Below, piece after piece: positions 59,871-64,000 of a DNA stretch of 64,000 bases. Source of the DNA: Dromiciops gliroides. Lineage: Eukaryota > Chordata > Mammalia > Microbiotheria > Microbiotheriidae. Every line of letters starts with the position of its first letter. The stretch's first letter is position 1. Location of the stretch: assembly GCF_019393635.1 (NCBI RefSeq), contig NC_057863.1:646264660-646328659 (forward strand). Reading direction: 5' to 3'. The notes under the pieces are model-generated. The model worked only from the letters and a program-made list of their open reading frames with translations, was not told the origin of the DNA and made no database searches. A program made the translations under genes and the position numbers.

Positions 59871-60357
59871 TAATGGGATTTCCAGATACTCAAAGAACCA
59901 CCTGGAGATAATCTAGACTGATTGAATCAAGTGAGAGTGATTGACTGCTGATTTAGCCTACTTCAGTTAATTGATATAATCACACCTGGCTAGCCCTTAA
60001 GAAGGTCTTGTTCTCAGAAGCTAGACTGTGAACTCAACTTGAGAACACCTCAAACCAATGATTTGGATGATGCCAACCAATCAGCTTGAAGCAGTGTGTA
60101 AGAGGACCGCCTCTGTTCCAGACCTATAAAAAGCTTCCACAATCAGCTGCTGGAGAGTTCCTGATTAAAGCAGGCTCGTGGAGGAGGACTGGAGGAAGAA
60201 CCCGACCAGGCTTGGAACTCTATGTGAGATAGGCCTTTCCTTAACTTTCTGAACTCCATGTTAATACCTGTATGCTTAATAAATGTTTAATGCCCAAAGA
60301 TTGGTGCTAAAGCTTCTAATTTAAGGTGATTACACAATATAGAATTTAAATATCACA
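59871..60357 (+). mobile_element. LTR, family B, copy 1
   Basis: Starts tgtgatgaaataatggg and ends about 'tatcaca'. It has TATA-like cctataaaaagc near 60122 and aataaatgtttaatgccc near 60280. The HAL1-like text on both sides ('aattttcctg' and 'ctgggctattgtgaag') fits an insertion into an older HAL1/L1 tail. Confidence 0.65.
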
Positions 60358-60391
60358 CTGGGCTATTGTGAAGAAAATTCTTTGTCAAGAT

Positions 60392-60832
60392 TGTGAGAAA
60401 ATAATGGGACTTGGCAGATACCCAAGGGCCCCACCTGAAGATTGATTTGGGTGAGACTGAGAGACTGGCTGAGAACCTACTTAAGGTATTTTAAGTCAAG
60501 ACCACACCTGGACAGCCCTGAGTGGGCTGTTGTCCTCAGAGGCTGTGAACTAAGACATCTACAGGAGACCACCTTCAACCAATCAGCTTGAAGGTCCCCC
60601 CCCATTCCTGGGGAGGGAGACAGGAAGTAGGAAGGTGAGGCTGGCTCCCTGGATCTTGCCTTTTTCATGGGGGACTTCAGGTTGGTGGTAGAGACAGGAA
60701 AGGAGATAGGCTTTTCTTCCTTTGCTGTACTCCATGTGTTATCTTTACTCTTTAATTAAATGTTTAATGCCCAAAGACTGGTGTTAAAGCTTCTAATTTA
60801 AGGCAACCACAGATTTAGTTTTACTCATCACA
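60392..60832 (+). mobile_element. LTR, family B, copy 2
   Basis: Starts tgtgagaaaataatggg; shares 'ccaatcagcttgaag', 'attaaatgtttaatgccc' and 'ttaaagcttctaatttaagg' with copy 1, same strand, only 34 bp apart. The spacer is HAL1-like, not viral. Confidence 0.65.
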
Positions 60833-61729
60833 GTTGCTGACCATGAAGTATGCCTGCCGAACCTCTCAATCTTCTGATTTTCAAATTGAGTAAGAAATTT
60901 TCTCCTATTTCCACATGTCTGTCCTTTTAAATTTTCAAATGGATCTTGCTAACCTCTTAAGCACTTTAGAATAACTATTTACACAAGCAAAGTTTGAGAT
61001 CATGTTAACGCTTGGTCTATGTGAATTTGAATATTCCTATTTTTATTTTTACTTTTTCTTTGTGTTATAGTGTAGCAATTTTTGAATTACAAAAAGGGGA
61101 CTAAAAATACCAGAAAACTACCATATAATACAAGGGTCTTTCCTAGAAAGAATACTCACAGCATGGGATTCTTATAAGCCAGGCATGACAAGCAGAGCTT
61201 ATCAAATTATGTTTTATGTGCATAAAAATATTTTAGGATTACTGGAGAACCAATGGTTAGTGAATGGATCTTTTGATCCCTTCACAGTGAAAAATCTGCA
61301 GTTGATCCTGCATTTTAAGTCCCCCAAAGATTGAACTTATTGGGACCTCTGAATTACAGTGAGCAAGGAATGAAAGAGAGAATCCAAGCCAAGCTTGAAT
61401 GCAAGCCTGCCTCTCAGGTTGAAACACCAAATGACCCAACACCTCTTCCCTCTCCTCCTTTAAAAAAAAAAAAAGGCAGAATTATTAAACATATCTTGTG
61501 GACCATAATGCAATAAAATATTATTTAAGTAAGGGTCATCAAATCAAAGAATAAAATTCTTTATATTCTTATAAACTTAGCACTAAAAATAGAAGGATCA
61601 AATGACAAATCACTTAAAAATCATGATGATCTCATTAGGTAATAACAACCATGTGACAATATATGAAAATTGAGGAAACTGCCCCCAAAGTAGTATTTAG
61701 GAGCAAATTTATATCTCTAAGCATTTTTT
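60833..61729. other. No gene recognised
   Basis: AT-rich sequence; part of it (from about 61050) may be old L1, but no motif is clear enough to call. Confidence 0.35.
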
Positions 61730-61869
61730 TTTTGGTGAGGCAGTTGGGGTTAAGTGACTTGCCCAAGGTCACACAGCTAGTAAGTGTTAAGTGTCTGAGG
61801 CTGGATTTGAACTCAGGTCCTCCTGAATCCAGGGCCAGTGCTCTATCCACTGCGCCAACTAGCTGCCCC
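61730..61869 (-). mobile_element. WSINE1-like SINE
   Basis: Reverse copy, 'ggtgaggcagttggggttaag' through 'gccaactagctgcccc'; 'taagcatttttt' and 'taacatttttt' flank it. It lies inside the older L1. Confidence 0.9.
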
Positions 61870-62776
61870 TAACATTTTTTATTAGTAAAAGTAAATTAAC
61901 AAATTGATCAAACAACTAAAAACTCCTAGAAAACTGATACATTAAAAATCCCAATAAAACATCAAAATATAAAAACTTTAAAATTTTCAAAAATGTGAAA
62001 AAATTGAACTAGTAATTAAAACTAGTAGTTCTTTCTTGAAAAACAGTAATAAAATGGATGTCATTAGTTACCTTGACTTAAAAAATTAAGAAGAAAACCA
62101 AATTATTATCAAGAATTAAAACATGAATTCATAAATAAGGAAGAAACAAAACAAATTATTAGGTATATTATACAATTATATACCAATGAAATCAACAGTC
62201 TAAGGTGGATGAATATTTACAAAGTAATATAAAATGCCTGGATTGACAGGCCAGGAAATAGAAATCATAATTTATCCAATCCTAGGAAAAGAAACTGAAC
62301 AATCCATAAGTGAATTTCCAAAAGGGAAAAAAAAAGGCACATCCAGGTGGATTTACAAGCAAGTTCTAGCAGACATTGAAAGAATAAGTCCAATATTACA
62401 TAAGCTGTTTGAAAAAAATGGGAAACTAGAGGTCCTACCAATTCTTTATATGTATAAATATAATCTTAACCAGTGAAGAGTCAAAACAGAGAAAGAACAT
62501 TATAAACCACTATTCATTTCTAAGGAACATTGATGCAAATATTTTAATTAATTTGTTAGGTAGGAGACTAGCAATATACCTACATGATCATGCACCATGA
62601 CCAGGCTGAATTTGTATCAGGAATGAATATCAGTTCAATATTTGGAAACAATAAGCATAATTAACCATATTAACAACAACAAATATGGTATACTAATAAA
62701 TGTAGAGCAATCTTTGACAGTTCAGGAGGAGTATGACTGACTTATATCCTCATTGAGAGGAGACAACTACCCATTT
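61870..62776 (+). mobile_element. Old L1 ORF2 fragment
   Basis: Broken frames give L1 ORF2 around the reverse transcriptase start: 'RKNIINHYSFLRNIDANIL', then 'RRLAIYLHDHAP' and 'GFVSGMN'-like text near 62610. Many stops; an inactive fragment. Confidence 0.7.
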
Positions 62777-62786
62777 TCTCACATAA

Positions 62787-64000
62787 GTGTATTTGGCATA
62801 ACTTGTCTACTGTAGAGGATCAAATATCACAACAATGGGAAAGCACATCTGACTGGGACAAACTCAGTCCAATACAATCCTGTAGCCTCCCAGTTTTCCC
62901 AGTATCCATTAGCTGCCAGCTCCTCAAAGTACAGGGTCCGTTGCTTTCAGTCAGTCTGGTGCCGCAGTTTTGGCATGACAGTCTTTCTGCTCAGAAGGAA
63001 AAGGAGGAGAGTCTTGGAGGGAGGGAGGTGGTGGAGGCACTGGAGAGGAGAGAGGACAGGCTTGGCCCAGATGGAGTTGGAGCACTGGGGTGGAGTTTGG
63101 AGGCCTGGGAGGAGTTTAGGGGTGTGAAGGAGGATTATTGCAGTGGAGGAAGGCATTTCCATGTGACTGAGGGCAGGGCTTAGAGAGAAGAGGCAGTCTG
63201 AGTGCTTGAGCGCTGGGAGGCCCTGATTGGAGGAAAGGGCTGGACCCACCGTTGTGGGGCTCAGGAGCTGTGCTCTTGGCCACTGGAAGACCCGAGTGCG
63301 CTGTGGGGTGGTGGGCAGAAGGAGGAGTCTTTTACCTGAGAGTTCTCTGCCTTCCCTGGAGCCCAGATCTATTTCCTTGCAGCTGAGATCACTCTACTCC
63401 CGAAGACAGCTCTGTGCATGCCGTAGTTGGAGGTAGGTCTGAGCCAGAGGGCCCCCCTCCGTTCCTCCTATTTTCCTGGCTTCTGCCGGCTTGCCCTTGC
63501 CATTAGATCTCATTCTGACCTCATTGTGAGTGTCCTCCAGGTCTGCCAGGAGCAGGTTTCCCTCCAAGCCTGGCCCCGCCCCCCACATCTTTTCCAGACT
63601 CCCAATCACTCCCAAACTTCCTGGCTCCCTCTGTTCCTTTCCCAGACTTCAGACTTTGCCCATAGGGATCCCGGAGTCCTGATCTCAGCCTTCCCTATGA
63701 GAGGACCCAGGGGGGTGGTTCCCTGTCCCACCTCCTGGTGAGAGATGGAGTTGTCCTGCCTTCCGGGATCCAGGAGTCGCCCTTGCCGCCCCTAGTGCTC
63801 CACCTTGGACAGTTACCAAAGCTTTTCCCTGGCCCCTTATCTGAACCCGTGGTCTTCAGGCCAGTTCCCTATCAAATCCCAGGCGTGGGGCTCTCTGCTG
63901 GCTCCAGTCTCCCTTGAGGGATTCCAAGCCTAAGCTTGAGCAGAGGGTCCCAGGAGCCCTCCCTAGCTCTAGTTCGACCTCAGGACACAGTCTTCCTGCG
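62787..64000 (+). repeat. Segmental duplication, copy 2 (next KZFP promoter block)
   Basis: Same-strand partner of 16622-17848. It continues past the window end. Its start coincides with the end of an old L1 fragment. It probably opens a second, paralogous KRAB zinc-finger gene. Confidence 0.92.
63170..63432 (+). other. Putative 5' UTR exon 1 of the next KZFP gene
   Basis: Aligns with 17000-17282 and keeps the splice donor (ttggag|gtaggtctgag) with the same downstream 'gagccag'. Several short gaps distinguish it. The coding exons lie outside the window, so whether that gene is intact cannot be seen. Confidence 0.45.

Noticed and set aside
62803..63183. 126-codon frame in the second promoter block
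   Set aside because: Not kept in the first copy; explained by GC-rich composition.

Overview
The window is vertebrate nuclear DNA, almost certainly marsupial and probably Australian (Australidelphia). About forty copies of one short SINE carry a tRNA-like head (GGGGCAGCTAGGTGGCGCAGTGG), a CORE/MIR-like middle (CTAGCTGTGTGACCCTGGGC) and a poly(A) tail, which I read as the WSINE1-type marsupial SINE. They occur with L1, half-L1 (HAL1) elements, CORE-SINEs with RTE-type tails and several LTR families. The species cannot be read from the sequence.

The only host gene I can support is a plus-strand KRAB/C2H2 zinc-finger gene (KZFP) of about 42 kb. Its pieces are a GC-rich, presumably non-coding first exon (to 17282), a start-codon exon (19589-19641, MAPGSFRPSPQ), a 127-bp KRAB-A exon (32531-32657), a repeated KRAB-B exon, and a last exon with about 20 C2H2 finger units (57827 to about 59700). 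The splice phases of the coding exons agree. KZFPs are nuclear DNA-binding repressors that recruit TRIM28/KAP1 and commonly silence transposons.

The unusual part lies between KRAB-A and the fingers. A segment of about 2.4 kb carrying the KRAB-B exon is present seven times head to tail (about 33.08-54.35 kb). Five B exons are intact, each exactly 96 bp, phase 1-1, with good acceptors and GTGAGT-type donors, so any number could be spliced in without changing frame. Copies six and seven are frameshifted. Each unit carries the same L1 tail and an old SINE; unit 5 also received a nearly complete HAL1 and a truncated L1, both with exact target-site duplications (TSDs). The array arose inside one L1 insertion: its left TSD is in unit 1 and its right TSD lies after unit 7.

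A second copy of the first-exon region begins at about 62.8 kb and runs off the end of the window, so another paralogous KZFP probably starts there. This looks like part of a tandem KZFP cluster.

Layout: 1-16.6 kb, repeat-rich DNA with no host gene seen (SINEs, L1 pieces, LTRs, an envelope-like relic). 16.6-19.6 kb, promoter, exon 1, intron 1 and exon 2. 19.6-32.5 kb, a 12.9-kb intron with L1, endogenous retrovirus (ERV) pieces and two minus-strand HAL1 copies. 32.5-54.4 kb, KRAB-A and the KRAB-B array. 54.4-57.8 kb, last intron. 57.8-59.7 kb, finger exon. 59.7-62.8 kb, two LTRs and an old L1. 62.8-64 kb, next promoter.

Caveat: from about 50 kb on, small indels greatly outnumber what the neighbouring copies show. 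The frameshifts in B exons 6-7 and in the fingers could be true decay or poor assembly polishing; sequence alone does not decide this.
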